Origin: Pandoraea commovens
Lineage (GTDB): Bacteria > Pseudomonadota > Gammaproteobacteria > Burkholderiales > Burkholderiaceae
Direction of reading: 5' to 3'
Length of the DNA stretch: 64,000 bases
NCBI RefSeq assembly: GCF_902459615.1
Contig: NZ_CABPSA010000001.1
Location: 868,001 to 932,000, forward strand
The position numbers were made by a program, and so were the translations under genes. Within the stretch, counting starts at the first letter, position 1; each line of letters opens with the position of its first letter. A model generated the notes under the pieces. That model was given only the letters and a program-made list of their open reading frames with translations, was not told the origin of the DNA and did no database searches. Positions 54,723-62,404 of this stretch are shown one piece after another.

Positions 54723-54908
54723 TCAGTGGTCGCACGGCATTTCGCCGTTGGGCTGGCGCACCGCTCCACAGCCGATGCAAAGCGTCGGCTTCTCGTCTGC
54801 GACGATCACCGTCACCGCGCGAGATGCAGCCTTCACGAACGCGTCCTTTGCCGCTTCGATAGCAGCGTGATCCACCGAAACCGAAAGCTTCATCTTGATT
54901 TCGCTCAC
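54723..54908 (-). CDS. Hypothetical small protein with CxxC...C..H end
   Basis: 61 residues from a GTG overlapping the preceding stop. The C-terminus LCIGCGAVRQPNGEMPCDH could bind zinc. Common type of early phage gene of unknown role. Confidence 0.6.
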   Translation of the reverse strand: MSEIKMKLSVSVDHAAIEAAKDAFVKAASRAVTVIVADEKPTLCIGCGAVRQPNGEMPCDH

Positions 54909-55498
54909 GTTCCCAATCCCTCCATTCCGACCGGCACTTCACCGGTTACGCGCATCGCCGATTCGACGGCGCTTACAAGCGTCTTCTTCACGGAGATATC
55001 GTTGATCAGGCTGATGTGCAGGCGCGGCAACTCGCCAGGGTCGATGCCGTCCAGCAAATCCGCCGCCGACGATTCCGTGCGGTGGTTCGCATGCACAATC
55101 GTCTGCACGATCTGCTGCGGGCTCAAAGCGTCCTGTTCCATCCCGGCCCGAACACGCACGGATACGTCGACCGTGCCAAGCCATTCGTTGAGGTACGAAA
55201 GGCGGATATCGACGGGCATCGCCGCCAAAATCGAGCGCTCGACGTTCGCCGGCATCAGATTCGTGTCCTTGCTGCGGTCGTCGAGCCAACGGAAGATGCG
55301 ATCGGCGGCATTCTTCGCGGCAGTGAAGGCATCTCCCGACATATCGAATTCGAGGCGCGGCAGCTTGTCCCCGCCCCATGCCTTGTGGGCATCGACGATT
55401 TGCAAGGCCACCGTCTCGCGGCTGCCCGCGCGCTGCCGCCACATGTCCACGTGATCGGACAGGATTGCCAGCTTCGTTTTGTGCGATTCGTTTCGCAT
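54905..55498 (-). CDS. YmfL/YdaT-like phage regulatory protein (CII-type position)
   Basis: 197 residues. The pattern VALQIVDAHKAWGGDKLPRLEF and AADRIFRWLDDRS ... ILAAMP resembles the YmfL/YdaT group of phage regulators encoded between cro and O, where lambda has cII. Function in this phage is inferred from place and pattern only. Confidence 0.55.
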   Translation of the reverse strand: MRNESHKTKLAILSDHVDMWRQRAGSRETVALQIVDAHKAWGGDKLPRLEFDMSGDAFTAAKNAADRIFRWLDDRSKDTNLMPANVERSILAAMPVDIRLSYLNEWLGTVDVSVRVRAGMEQDALSPQQIVQTIVHANHRTESSAADLLDGIDPGELPRLHISLINDISVKKTLVSAVESAMRVTGEVPVGMEGLGT

Positions 55499-55623
55499 GT
55501 GTTTTTCTCCTCGTGCGTCTACAGTTCAACGCATGCCTTCACTACTCAAATCTGGCGAGTCCCCCGACGGTGCTAAGCTGTGCGCTCTTCACTTCGTACA
55601 ACTCAACATCCATCGGGGTACTC

Positions 55624-55854
55624 ATGACCGAACTAGAAGAAATCCGTGCCGACATCGCTGGATTGACGGCGGCAGTAGTGGCGCTTGCCTCTGTAAGTCC
55701 GGATCTGGAATCGGTCCTCAAACGGCTGAATGCTGTGGAAAAAAATTTCCGAGAGAAATCAGTCGGCACCGAGAATCTCCGCTTCGCGGATCGAGCATTC
55801 GACGACCTGCGACAGGCGTTTGAGGAACTCTTGAGGGTCAAAGCCGCTTCTTGA
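55624..55854 (+). CDS. Hypothetical small helical protein
   Basis: 76 residues from Met 55624 (GGGG upstream). Two helical segments (EEIRADIAGLTAAVVALA and DLESVLKRLNAVEKNFREK). It runs against the direction of the early operon, overlapping the end of the minus gene at 55838 by 17 bases. No family recognised. Confidence 0.55.
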   Translation: MTELEEIRADIAGLTAAVVALASVSPDLESVLKRLNAVEKNFREKSVGTENLRFADRAFDDLRQAFEELLRVKAAS

Positions 55855-56005
55855 GGCTCTCGACAATCGCCTGCGTCACACGAGGTAACTGCTCGTCCAA
55901 GCGTCGGTTAGTTGCCTCCGAAGCCTCCGTTTGTTGCCCTTCAAGCGCAGGGCGGATAACCCACAACACGAACCGCGCATACAGTCGCTTCATTTGCTCA
56001 TTCAT
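55838..56005 (-). CDS. Hypothetical small protein of Burkholderia-phage type
   Basis: 55 residues from Met 56005 (a Met four codons later is possible). MKRLYARFVLWVIRPALEG at the start is a pattern I know from Burkholderia prophage regions; it has one amphipathic or membrane-peripheral helix. Function unknown. Confidence 0.55.
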   Translation of the reverse strand: MNEQMKRLYARFVLWVIRPALEGQQTEASEATNRRLDEQLPRVTQAIVESLKKRL

Positions 56006-56011
56006 ACGTCT

Positions 56012-56497
56012 ATGAACCTCGATCGTGAGTACCAAAAGAATGTCCTACAGCAATTAGCGGCCATCTATCCAGCCCGTGGTTGGGCCAACAAAGTCTCGGC
56101 TCCGTCAGACGAGATCCGAGATGCGAACCTCTTCTACCTTTGTGAGCACGGACTCATAACCGAATGCATGTCGATTGCAATGGACAACTCGGTCAGCTAC
56201 GGCACGACTAGAATCACGAAGGACGGTATGGACTTTCTTGCAGACGACGGGGGTTTATCGGCCGTCCTCGGCGTCGTAACAATCAAACTGCACGAAGACA
56301 CAATCAAGTCACTCATCGAGGAAAAAATCCTCGCGTCAGCTAAGTCGCCCGCTGAAAAGCAGCAATTCGTTTCTGCGCTTCGCAAGCTGCCTGCCGACGC
56401 CACAAAACACCTAACGATGAAACTATTGGACTTGGCGTTGACTCGTGCCCCGGACGCACTACACGCAATACAAACGGCACTTCACCAGTCGTCGTAG
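56012..56497 (+). CDS. Hypothetical protein (ITKDGMDFLADDGGLS-type)
   Basis: 161 residues from Met 56012. The segment ITKDGMDFLADDGGLSAVLG is a recurring motif of an uncharacterised family; the N-terminal 60 residues look like a winged helix (LFYLCEHGLITEC). Opposite in direction to the early operon and overlapping the minus gene at 56340 by 158 bases. Confidence 0.65.
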   Translation: MNLDREYQKNVLQQLAAIYPARGWANKVSAPSDEIRDANLFYLCEHGLITECMSIAMDNSVSYGTTRITKDGMDFLADDGGLSAVLGVVTIKLHEDTIKSLIEEKILASAKSPAEKQQFVSALRKLPADATKHLTMKLLDLALTRAPDALHAIQTALHQSS

Positions 56498-56669
56498 TAC
56501 CCGGTTCCATCCTGTCGAATCTCCCCCAACCAACAGACGGACCAAGTTCGACCCAGAAACTGTGAACGTCGAGCGATGACTCGATCACCACCAGTCCGTT
56601 AACGAAGGCGATCGCTTCAAACTGAACATTGATGAAGGGAGGTACGTCGGTACGTTGCGGCATGCTCAT
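56340..56669 (-). CDS. Hypothetical protein coupled to cro
   Basis: 109 residues. Supported by a GGAG site and by ATGA overlap with the cro-like stop. Its last third lies opposite the coding 3' end of the plus-strand gene at 56012, a long tail-to-tail overlap. The beta-rich N-terminal part (FEAIAFVNGLVVIESSLDVHSFWVELG) has no recognised family. Confidence 0.55.
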   Translation of the reverse strand: MSMPQRTDVPPFINVQFEAIAFVNGLVVIESSLDVHSFWVELGPSVGWGRFDRMEPGTTTTGEVPFVLRVVRPGHESTPSPIVSSLGVLWRRQAACEAQKRIAAFQRAT

Positions 56670-56884
56670 TGAGAATCTCCAGTAGCGCCGCCGGCGGCGC
56701 GGCGTGACACTCGTGCGGAATGAAGTTCAGCGATCCTGCTCGCGATCGCGTAGGACACGCGGGCGCCTCGGGTGCCAGACAGAAGCGAAGAGATTTGCGA
56801 CTGGGAACAAGGAACTTCTGCCGCAAGTTGCGCTTGCGTCAGCCCAGTGTCGAGGAGTTCAGATACCGCGCTTTTGATGTCCAT
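56666..56884 (-). CDS. Cro-like HTH repressor
   Basis: 72 residues from Met 56884. HTH (LTQAQLAAEVPCSQSQISSLLSG, about 15-37). It is the first gene of the leftward early operon and is divergent from the CI-like gene across a 72-base operator region, the usual place of cro. Confidence 0.8.
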   Translation of the reverse strand: MDIKSAVSELLDTGLTQAQLAAEVPCSQSQISSLLSGTRGARVSYAIASRIAELHSARVSRRAAGGATGDSQ

Positions 56885-56900
56885 GCGGACAATTATCACG

Positions 56901-56926
56901 TTTGTGTTTATTCAAGTCAACACAAA
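56901..56926. promoter_or_regulatory. Immunity operator between cro and repressor
   Basis: Perfect 8-bp inverted repeat TTTGTGTT/AACACAAA around ten bases. The right arm reads CACAAATG, a half site that returns at 57812. Confidence 0.65.
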
Positions 56927-56956
56927 TGAAATGGCGCACTCCATTACGATTGTGAT

Positions 56957-57343
56957 ATGTACACCCTAGCCGAACGCCTCCGATGGGCACGAACGAAAGT
57001 CGGCCTTTCCCAAGAACAACTTGGAGCAAAGGCCGGCGTCACTCAATCGACAATCGGGAATCTAGAATCGGGGACGCGGGGCACCGCGAGGCGCTTGCCT
57101 CAGATTGCGGAGGTCCTCGGGGTAAATGCTCTGTGGCTTGCTGAAGGCAAAGGGCCGCAGACCCCAAATGGGAAGAGTACAGGCAACTTGGACGCTGCTT
57201 TAAGCGGCGCGAGCGAGGCCGCGCGCGAGCTTGTCGAAGCGATTCTTCGTGCCGACCAAGCAGGCGAACCCGCACACACTTTCAATCTGATGCTTCGGAT
57301 GCTCCCGGGCGACGACGAGCCGGTTGGTCGTCTGAACCCGTAA
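56957..57343 (+). CDS. CI-like repressor without autoprotease domain
   Basis: 128 residues. N-terminal XRE HTH (VGLSQEQLGAKAGVTQSTIG, about residues 15-35). After residue ~70 there is only a short helical tail; the S24/LexA-type peptidase domain with its Ser-Lys dyad is absent. Such a repressor cannot be cleaved by activated RecA, so another inducing factor is needed. The last 62 bases overlap the opposite gene at 57282. Confidence 0.82.
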   Translation: MYTLAERLRWARTKVGLSQEQLGAKAGVTQSTIGNLESGTRGTARRLPQIAEVLGVNALWLAEGKGPQTPNGKSTGNLDAALSGASEAARELVEAILRADQAGEPAHTFNLMLRMLPGDDEPVGRLNP

Positions 57344-57608
57344 CGTCGTCCGAAACCACATCGCGGGCTCCTCCGATAGGCTCGAGCGCCCAGTCGTCAG
57401 CGATCATCGCGCGAGCTACCACCATGTGGCACCGGTCCTCGCTTACGGAGAATGCGGGGCCGTCCAACAGGTAGACGAGCCATTCCGTCGACGAGTGGGC
57501 GCGGCGGATGAACACCAACCGCCCCTCCAATAGTTCGTTCCACGCCTTATTGATCCGCGCCAAGTCCCCTGGCTTGCAGCGCAGTTGGGACGACCCACTT
57601 TCCGTCAC
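57282..57608 (-). CDS. LexA-controlled small protein facing the repressor gene
   Basis: 108 residues from a GTG with AAGAGGG upstream. N-terminal CKPGDLARI and later TEWLVYLLDGPAF suggest a small beta-barrel; the C-terminus is disordered and charged. The LexA box 32 bases before the start predicts SOS control. Its 3' end is antisense to the repressor gene. It is the best candidate for an antirepressor-type inducer, an inference from context only. Confidence 0.65.
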   Translation of the reverse strand: MTESGSSQLRCKPGDLARINKAWNELLEGRLVFIRRAHSSTEWLVYLLDGPAFSVSEDRCHMVVARAMIADDWALEPIGGARDVVSDDVTGSDDQPARRRPGASEASD

Positions 57609-57639
57609 AGCTAGGCCCTCTTAGAGTTTTTGTTAAGAC

Positions 57640-57659
57640 TACTGTATATTTAAACAGTA
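57640..57659 (-). promoter_or_regulatory. Near-consensus LexA (SOS) box
   Basis: TACTGTATATTTAAACAGTA matches the E. coli-type LexA consensus at 18 of 20 positions (CTG-N10-CAG intact). It sits directly upstream of the 57282-57608 gene. Confidence 0.82.
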
Positions 57660-57808
57660 GTTTAGCCTCGTCCCCGTGAAAATTTCAACCTAATTTCTCC
57701 ATCACTCGCCATACACCGTCGATCGTGCGGCAGCCGATCACCGAGACTCGATTACTCGCGCCGTTCGAAAGCTGAGGCGAAGTAGATTCGGTTCGACACA
57801 ACCACAAA

Positions 57809-57851
57809 AATCACAAATGTGTTGACACCAATAAATCACATATGTGATTAT
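57809..57851 (+). promoter_or_regulatory. Second operator pair and promoter
   Basis: AATCACAAATGTGTT (57809-57823) and the perfect palindrome AATCACATATGTGATT (57834-57849) are 25 bases apart. TTGACA (57822-57827) and GATTAT (57846-57851) form a plus-strand promoter with an 18-base spacer, so bound repressor would block it. The CACAAATG half site is shared with the cro/cI operator. Confidence 0.65.
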
Positions 57852-58064
57852 CGACTCCAACGCAGCACACATCGCTGCCCGCCCGCTGGTTGGGGCGCTC
57901 CTTAAAAACTCAGTTACCGATAGAACACGCCGATTGCGTCCGCACCTCGCGGGCGCGGCTAGGCGCAGGGCGGAACCCTCTACCCCTGAGACAAAGACCG
58001 GAGGCTATCCAAGCGCCGCCTGGCTGCTCACGTGGCTATAGAACGTCGATTGGATTGAAGAGAT

Positions 58065-58154
58065 GCAGCGCCGCCGGGAGCCGACTCAGTCGGGAGTAGC
58101 CCGGGACGCTGCGTCCAAATGCTGTATCTGAGGCGGCTTTCTTCCGAGAGCCGC
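58065..58154 (+). ncRNA. Structured leader RNA candidate
   Basis: Three stems nest: 58065-58070 with 58107-58112, 58074-58078 with 58100-58104, and 58081-58085 with 58089-58093. A second hairpin follows (58133-58138 with 58149-58154). No T run, so not a terminator. It may be a leader control element or a small RNA. Confidence 0.45.
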
Positions 58155-58176
58155 GCCATATACACGAGGAGAGCAA

Positions 58177-58752
58177 ATGCGACTGACCAACGAAATGCGG
58201 ATGGCGATCGTTCGCAGCGCGATGAAAGCGGCTTTCGACAAGCGCGAGGAGGCTCACAACTCCAACACCGTCGCTTTTGGCGATGCCGTGTACGCCGAGG
58301 AGCACGGAGCGGTGGAGAAGATCGCTCGAAAGCTTCCCCCTGGATGGATGCAGACCGCCAAGTGGATCGGGATCGATTGCCCCGGATTCAGCCGTCGATC
58401 AAATGACGGACTGAAGCTCTCGCAGATTCCGATGTCCGTGGCGCGACCGCAACCTCACCTCACGCAGATTGCGAAGATCACGCCGAGCCACCCTTTGTAC
58501 GAGCGCTCCCAAGCAATCGCCGACGAACACCAGGCAATTCGGCGAGACAAGGAGGCGCTCGAAGGCAAGCTGAAATCGATCGTCAACGCAGCATCAACCG
58601 TTGCGCGCTTACTCGATGCGTGGCCCGAGTGCGAACGGTTTCTGCCTCAGACGCCGACCAAGAGCTATTCGGTTGTTCCGCTCACGCTCGTGGCCGATGT
58701 GAACGCTACGCTCGGCATCAAACAGCGCAGTTCCCGCGCCCCGCGAACCTAA
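58177..58752 (+). CDS. Nmad5-type putative nucleotide modification-associated protein
   Basis: 191 residues after GAGGAGAG. The start MRLTNEMRMAIVRSAM, the PLYERSQAIADEHQAIRRDKEAL helix and the end TVARLLDAWPECERFLP match the layout of the phage Nmad5 family, which was linked by genome context to modified nucleotides. Enzyme activity is not established for the family. It is the first gene after the operator-controlled promoter. Confidence 0.68.
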   Translation: MRLTNEMRMAIVRSAMKAAFDKREEAHNSNTVAFGDAVYAEEHGAVEKIARKLPPGWMQTAKWIGIDCPGFSRRSNDGLKLSQIPMSVARPQPHLTQIAKITPSHPLYERSQAIADEHQAIRRDKEALEGKLKSIVNAASTVARLLDAWPECERFLPQTPTKSYSVVPLTLVADVNATLGIKQRSSRAPRT

Positions 58753-58805
58753 CACCTCCCCGGCGAGGGAACGCCCCCGATGATGCAGGCGTGACGGCCG
58801 CCAGT

Positions 58806-59039
58806 TCAGCGAAGATGCGTGCCGAGCAGAATGAGAAGTGAGAGAGCTGAGAGGACCGCCGCGCCCGCGATCAGTGTGGTGCGCACGTCGTGATCTTTGT
58901 CAGCTCGCACCTTTGGGGGCGGAATCAGAAAGCCAGCCGCGCCTACTGCAACGCTCATGGGGACAAGCGCACCCACTATCGTTCTGACCGTCACCATCAT
59001 GATCATTCCCCCGTCGTTATGTCTCTGATTTTCGTCCAT
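58806..59039 (-). CDS. Small membrane protein
   Basis: 77 residues with two hydrophobic segments (IVGALVPMSVAVGAAGFLIP and LIAGAAVLSALSLLILLG). A GGGGG before internal Met codons (residues 12-15) suggests a shorter real product. Unknown; possibly an exclusion-type protein. Confidence 0.5.
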   Translation of the reverse strand: MDENQRHNDGGMIMMVTVRTIVGALVPMSVAVGAAGFLIPPPKVRADKDHDVRTTLIAGAAVLSALSLLILLGTHLR

Positions 59040-59154
59040 ACATCAGGACGGCGACGGGTTAAGTTTTGGCGGGACCACTTCAATCGGTCGATTAAATATA
59101 GATCCCGCTGGAATTGATCCTTCGGTGACACACGCGAGTCGGCCGCAGAGAAAG

Positions 59155-59580
59155 TTACTTAAGACGGTCTTTAACGCGGGCAACTTCCGGATACTTTTGC
59201 GCGGCTTGCTCAATGTCACGGGCCCGATTGTTAGAGAGCTTGGCCGATACGTCCTCGTCGCTCAAGCCCAACTCGTCGGCAAGCTGATAGGCCAGGTTCT
59301 TGAACGCCTGCTGGCTGACCATCCAATTCGCCATTGTTTCCTGCTGTTGCATGTACGACGCGCGGAATTTTTGGTGCTTATCGGCAATGACATGCAACGG
59401 GCTACCCAACAACGTGTTCAGCCTGTCGACTTCGCGCTTCAAATCTTCGATCTCTTCTTCGAGCGTCGCGTTGTGGCTCTGTGAGAAAGCGAGATCTCCT
59501 GCCGCGAAGCTCGCCCGCAGGTTCTGATCTTCGATCTGTGCGTTTTTCTGTGCAATCTCGATTTCGTCGTCGCTGTACAT
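59155..59580 (-). CDS. Hypothetical coiled-coil protein
   Basis: 141 residues from Met 59580. Central heptads (ATLEEEIEDLKREVDRLNTLL) flanked by helical, acidic parts. No family recognised. Convergent or divergent neighbours suggest it has its own promoter. Confidence 0.6.
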   Translation of the reverse strand: MYSDDEIEIAQKNAQIEDQNLRASFAAGDLAFSQSHNATLEEEIEDLKREVDRLNTLLGSPLHVIADKHQKFRASYMQQQETMANWMVSQQAFKNLAYQLADELGLSDEDVSAKLSNNRARDIEQAAQKYPEVARVKDRLK

Positions 59581-59785
59581 GGTGCCCCGCCGTCTTTCAG
59601 ATGATGGATTTAGACCCATCGAATCCTACATCAGCGGACCCTGCGGAAACCTTGATCCTATCGAAAATGATAGCCCCGCTTGGCTGGCAGCACCTTCAAG
59701 TGAGCAGATCCGACGGCGGCGCGGCGTCGTCATAAAGCCCGTATCTCACTTCCCCCGATCTGATCAGGATCTCGGGTCTGCTCTC

Positions 59786-60418
59786 TTAAGGGTTAGCGCC
59801 GCCAGCGGGAGGTGCCGTAGGCTCAGTCCTGTGCTGTCCGTTCGCTGGCTGCGACAATTCAACGTTGATTGGGAAGCGCGCCTCACCCCGAAAGACGCGC
59901 GCCATGCCCGTGCGAATTGCGTCCTCGTCCAAGATTGCGTTTCCGTGGCTGACAGGAAAGTAAACCTGCGTTTTGATGTCGAGATCGGGGAATGCATACC
60001 CAAGGTAGCCCCCAATTTTCGACAGCAACTGCACTTCGTAGGTATCCCGGTTCTGTAACCAAAGTGCGGACTGCCCATCTGTAAGTTGGGACAGATCCTG
60101 ATCGTAGTGATTAAGGAGTGTGCGCCATGCTTCAGCGATGGTCTTCAGCAGCTCGCCGCGTCCCGGTCTAGCCCAGCCGAGAAAGAGGTTGTTCGGGTGA
60201 AAAACGATCGGAATGGAGTTTAGCGCCTCGACGTGTTTGGGTGCCACCGGCGTAGCTCTTGTCGCCATCAGCGCGTGGAAGATTCGCACCTGTTCGTCCC
60301 GAGCAGACCGCAGCCGGTCAACAACTCTCTGAGCCTGCACGGCTAGGACGGGGCCGAGCAGCGTCGCACACCCGATCATGACATCCGTGACTTTCCAAGA
60401 ATAGTCCCAAGTCGGCAT
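59786..60418 (-). CDS. DUF6680-like membrane-anchored protein
   Basis: 210 residues from Met 60418 with GGGAGGG upstream. One N-terminal membrane segment (DVMIGCATLLGPVLAVQAQRV), then the characteristic ARDEQVRIFHALMATRATPV...VEALNSIPIVF and a soluble C-terminal part. This pattern is that of DUF6680, unknown function, frequent in phages and islands. Confidence 0.7.
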   Translation of the reverse strand: MPTWDYSWKVTDVMIGCATLLGPVLAVQAQRVVDRLRSARDEQVRIFHALMATRATPVAPKHVEALNSIPIVFHPNNLFLGWARPGRGELLKTIAEAWRTLLNHYDQDLSQLTDGQSALWLQNRDTYEVQLLSKIGGYLGYAFPDLDIKTQVYFPVSHGNAILDEDAIRTGMARVFRGEARFPINVELSQPANGQHRTEPTAPPAGGANP

Positions 60419-60878
60419 ATCGCCCTCCCTCTTATTTTGGTCATCGCCGCCGATTCTATCGAAACGCGACAGCAATGTCGTAAATCAGGTTTGCTATGCC
60501 AGTCCTCTTAATCCTACTGCCGCTCCTCTGGGCGCGAGCGGCGGCTTACCCGCGCCCTTCCCGCTCGACGTGGCGGCGCATTCGATCAACGACTAACCCG
60601 GCGGTGCCTATGGACTACGGCTAGCTGCGCTGAACGCGCCCACATTCGGTTTCTGTGACTGCCCAGCACTCACCGACGTGAAAGCCGGACGAAACGCGGC
60701 ACGGGATCTCAGTTGCCCGATGGCTGGAGGAGTGCCCGCCCTCTTTACGCCAGATGACGGCGCCCAAAGACGATCGCGGTAGAGCGAGCCTGACCGCTCA
60801 CAGGCCCATGACGGACATGGTTAGAGCCGTAGCCCCGGTGTTCTGCCGGGGCTTTCCCACCTCTCTGGAGGAATTCCC
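60419..60878. other. Intergenic region before the small-gene cluster
   Basis: No gene is well supported. A 42-codon frame at 60496-60624 begins with a hydrophobic stretch but has only a weak ribosome site. A perfect stem lies at 60831-60853. Confidence 0.4.
60831..60857 (+). terminator. Hairpin upstream of the small-gene cluster
   Basis: AGCCCCGG (60831-60838) pairs with CCGGGGCT (60846-60853), followed by TT. It is 26 bases before the ATG at 60879, so it may be an attenuator or leader hairpin. Confidence 0.5.
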
Positions 60879-60995
60879 ATGTTTGCAGCAGAGATTCGCC
60901 GGTATCACGCCGGATGGCATGACGCCGTCCACGGTACGCCCTGCCAATCCGATGACCTCGCATACCGACTCGGGTATCGCGACGCTACCCACTGA
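60879..60995 (+). CDS. 38-residue phage protein
   Basis: Short frame MFAAEIRRYHAGWHDAVHGT... with a very strong GGAGGAATT ribosome site. The next gene starts eight bases after its stop. Rich in His, Arg and Tyr; no family. Supported by the ribosome site and its place in the cluster. Confidence 0.6.
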   Translation: MFAAEIRRYHAGWHDAVHGTPCQSDDLAYRLGYRDATH

Positions 60996-61003
60996 GGCGC
61001 CGC

Positions 61004-61150
61004 ATGTTTCAGCGCCTCATCGTCGCCCCCGTGAACGCAGCCTTCCTCCGCTACAACAAGTGGACGATCGACCATAAGCGTGTGGCTTGGGCATGCCATC
61101 TGTCCGCCCTCGTCGGCGCGATCGTCGCAAAACTCGCTTTCAACGTATGA
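61004..61150 (+). CDS. 48-residue phage protein
   Basis: Begins MFQRLIVAPVNAAFLRYNKW and has a hydrophobic end (HLSALVGAIVAKLAF), possibly membrane-attached. GAGG precedes the ATG across the previous stop; its own stop overlaps the next ATG (ATGA). Confidence 0.6.
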   Translation: MFQRLIVAPVNAAFLRYNKWTIDHKRVAWACHLSALVGAIVAKLAFNV

Positions 61151-61500
61151 GCAGTGCCCCGAACAGGGCGGCAGCAAAACGGGCTTGGGAGGCGCTGCGT
61201 CCGCTCGTGAACAAGCGGCGAGCCCGATCTGTACGGGCAGCCCTCCCCGGCTCGTCGCGGCATCACGAGGAAATCGAAGCGCGACAGCTGTTGCTCGACG
61301 CACTCGCAGCGCACTCCAACGTCATGCTCGCCGCCCTCGCCTTCTACATCAAGACCGATGCCCAGCGCCGCGACGACGTCGAAGAAGATGCCGAGCGCTG
61401 GCGTCACATCGAATCCCACTACCCATACGGCGGACACCCTTCCAAGGGATTCCGAGAACACATCCGTACCGCCGTCGACCGCGAACGAGGAAAGAAATGA
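61147..61500 (+). CDS. Hypothetical helical protein
   Basis: 117 residues, basic N-terminus and helical, acidic C-terminal half (DAQRRDDVEEDAERWRHIESHYPYGG). It overlaps genes on both sides by four bases, forming one translational unit with the ParB-like gene. Confidence 0.65.
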   Translation: MSSAPNRAAAKRAWEALRPLVNKRRARSVRAALPGSSRHHEEIEARQLLLDALAAHSNVMLAALAFYIKTDAQRRDDVEEDAERWRHIESHYPYGGHPSKGFREHIRTAVDRERGKK

Positions 61501-62402
61501 CCGCTGTCCCGTCCTTCAAACAGAAGATTCTCGACAAGGAAATCCGACGCGCGGACGCGATGAAGATCCGCTACGAGGATATCCACGTCGAACCCGGCTT
61601 CAATCTGCGTGCCTCGCTCGATCTGCTCGAAGGCGACGCGCTTAATGCGGCCAAGGAGGATGACGAAAGCCTCTTCCGCCACATCATGGCGGGCGGGCAG
61701 TATCCAGCGCTCGAAGTTCGGCCGCGCGCCGAGGGCGGCGTCTGGTTGGTCGACGGACACCGCCGCCATGCTGCCATCGGCCGTGCTGACGCTGCGGGCG
61801 CACCGCTTCGGGACAAGTTCGATGAGTTGATGGTGCGGATCGAAGCGTTCGACGGCAACGATGCGGACCGAACCGTCCGGATCTTGTCGAGCAACAAGAA
61901 TCGCCAGTTACACCCTCTCGAAAAGGCATTCGGATACCAACGCCTTGCCCGCTTCTGCTGGGACAACTCGCGCATCGCGGAAGCCGATCGCGTCTCCCCT
62001 CAGTGGGTCGGAAAAATGCTCGTGCTGGCCGGCGCGAACTCTGACGTGCACCGACTGGTGTTCTCGGGCTCAGTATCTGCGTCGGTGGCAGCGGATGCCG
62101 TAAAGCAACACGGCGAGCAGGCTGGTGCGTTTCTCTCTGGCGAATTGGAAAAGGCGTCTGTTGGCGGCAAGAAGAAAGTCACAGCCGCTTCGATCAAGGG
62201 GAAGTCTTACCCGCGCAAGGCCGTCAGCGCGTACGTCGAGCGAGTCGGCGCATTCGTTTCGGCTTTTCCCGAAGCGCAGCTCACGGCCATCGCGAAAACT
62301 GAAACTGACTTTCAGGTGACGGTCAGCGCGATGGCGCTGCGCGAGTTGCTCGCCGCTCATACCGACATCAGCGCCAAGGGCGCAAAGCCGAAGGAGGTAT
62401 GA
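61497..62402 (+). CDS. ParB-like nuclease/CTPase domain protein
   Basis: 301 residues after GAGGAAAG. The ParB/Srx domain shows RYEDIHVEPGFNLR, YPALEVRPRAEGGVWLVDGHRRHAAI and LHPLEKAFGYQRL, followed by an HTH region (SPQWVGKMLVLA). Solitary phage ParB-domain proteins can bind or cut DNA; no ParA partner is visible, so plasmid-type partition is unlikely. Confidence 0.85.
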   Translation: MTAVPSFKQKILDKEIRRADAMKIRYEDIHVEPGFNLRASLDLLEGDALNAAKEDDESLFRHIMAGGQYPALEVRPRAEGGVWLVDGHRRHAAIGRADAAGAPLRDKFDELMVRIEAFDGNDADRTVRILSSNKNRQLHPLEKAFGYQRLARFCWDNSRIAEADRVSPQWVGKMLVLAGANSDVHRLVFSGSVSASVAADAVKQHGEQAGAFLSGELEKASVGGKKKVTAASIKGKSYPRKAVSAYVERVGAFVSAFPEAQLTAIAKTETDFQVTVSAMALRELLAAHTDISAKGAKPKEV

Positions 62403-62404
62403 CC

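Larger units (their letters stand above)
57660..58176. other. Long regulatory leader region between the LexA box and the Nmad5 gene
   Basis: No protein gene is supported. It holds the LexA-controlled promoter (left), an operator pair with TTGACA promoter (57809-57851), and two strong RNA hairpins (58065-58154) ending 22 bases before the Nmad5 start. Confidence 0.55.

Noticed and set aside
57844-58041. 65-codon plus-strand frame after the operator pair
   Set aside because: GTG start with no ribosome site inside the operator palindrome, and composition is not protein-like.
60496-60624. 42-codon frame with hydrophobic start
   Set aside because: Weak ribosome site, Arg-rich remainder and no family; not strong enough for a gene call.
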